From an uncultured Clostridia bacterium (GTDB lineage: Bacteria > Bacillota > Clostridia > Oscillospirales > Oscillospiraceae): DNA of 5,621 bases. The stretch spans positions 1-5,621 of the forward strand of contig CAMGCA010000145.1 in the NCBI GenBank assembly GCA_946011705.1. The letters run 5' to 3'. Positions 5,224-5,621 of the stretch are shown piece by piece. Numbering within the stretch: the stretch's first letter is position 1; every line of letters begins with the position of its first letter. Below the pieces are notes generated by a model. It was not told the origin of the DNA. It saw only the letters and a list, made by a program, of their open reading frames with translations, and ran no database searches. Made by a program: the position numbers and the translations under genes.

Positions 5224-5621
5224 ATGAATAAAATCATTGAACTAAAAAATATCTCCAAATCCTTTGACGGCGAAATGGTGCTGGACAATATCAGTCTGGA
5301 TATCCACGACAACGAGTTTATTACCCTTCTCGGTCCCTCCGGCTGCGGTAAAACCACCACCCTGCGAATTATCGGAGGTTTTGTCTATCCGGATCAGGGC
5401 GATGTGATTTTTATGGGTGATCGCATCAACGACGTGCCGCCCCATAAGCGCAATGTCAATACGGTATTCCAGAAATACGCCCTCTTCCCTCACCTGAACG
5501 TGTTTGAAAATGTAGCCTTTCCTCTTCGTGAGCGGAAGGTGCCCAAGCAGGAGATCAAAGAAAAGGTCGAGAAAATGCTGAACATGGTTATGCTGTCCGG
5601 CTTTGCCCACCGCCGGGTCAC
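5224..5621 (+). CDS. potA: Spermidine/putrescine ABC transporter ATPase PotA (5' part only)
   Basis: The first 132 codons of the ATPase of a polyamine importer are present; the window ends before the signature and Walker B motifs. Visible are the A-loop region with Phe14, Walker A GPSGCGKTT (37-45) and Q-loop Gln83 in NTVFQKYALFPHLNVFENVAF, a sequence very characteristic of PotA. The segment INDVPPHKRNVN (68-79) is also typical of PotA rather than of sugar or phosphate ATPases. The ATG at 5224 has GAAGGA (5211-5216) 7 nt upstream. PotA normally works with membrane subunits PotB and PotC and binding protein PotD, expected downstream outside the window. Expression probably requires read-through of the terminator ending at 5191, as I see no good promoter between it and the start. 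Identification as PotA is from the recalled family sequence; a related iron or putrescine-only ATPase is less likely. Confidence 0.93.
   Translation, partial: MNKIIELKNISKSFDGEMVLDNISLDIHDNEFITLLGPSGCGKTTTLRIIGGFVYPDQGDVIFMGDRINDVPPHKRNVNTVFQKYALFPHLNVFENVAFPLRERKVPKQEIKEKVEKMLNMVMLSGFAHRRV

Noticed and set aside
5003..5360. Short open frames on the - strand across the potA leader and 5' end of potA
   Set aside because: They cross the terminator and potA coding sequence, and show no plausible start signal or domain.

Overview
The window looks like a chromosomal segment of a Gram-positive anaerobe of class Clostridia, perhaps an Oscillospiraceae-type gut bacterium. The basis is strong purine-rich ribosome binding sites, moderately high GC with AT-rich spacers, consensus sigma-A promoters, U-tract terminators, a tandem glycine riboswitch and the protein families present. 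Genus cannot be fixed from this sequence alone.

Left part (1-2960, + strand): a compact three-gene energy-coupling factor (ECF) transporter operon. It holds the C-terminal part of a UPF0397-type membrane S component (substrate binding), a two-domain ATPase with both ABC domains fused in one chain (TTG start at 387), and the T component ecfT, whose ATG overlaps the ATPase stop codon. S, A and T together make a self-contained vitamin or metabolite importer. An 11-bp hairpin separates the S gene from the ATPase gene and may tune their ratio. The operon ends at a hairpin that also serves the convergent gene.

Middle part (2959-4665, - strand): a sodium:alanine/glycine symporter (AgcS family), transcribed leftward from a near-perfect sigma-A promoter. 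Its leader holds a two-aptamer glycine riboswitch and then an intrinsic terminator, so expression of this amino-acid carrier is very probably set by glycine. This is a clear ligand-substrate match between a regulator and its transporter.

Right part (4666-5621, + strand): a divergent extended -10 promoter starts a leader of about 430 nt without a credible coding region. It contains several strong, partly mutually exclusive helices and ends in a strong intrinsic terminator only 32 nt before the ATG of potA, the ATPase of a spermidine/putrescine importer, which is cut by the window end. I do not recognise the leader as a known riboswitch or housekeeping RNA. It is the best candidate here for something undescribed: either a cis-acting attenuator of polyamine uptake or a free-standing small RNA upstream of potA.
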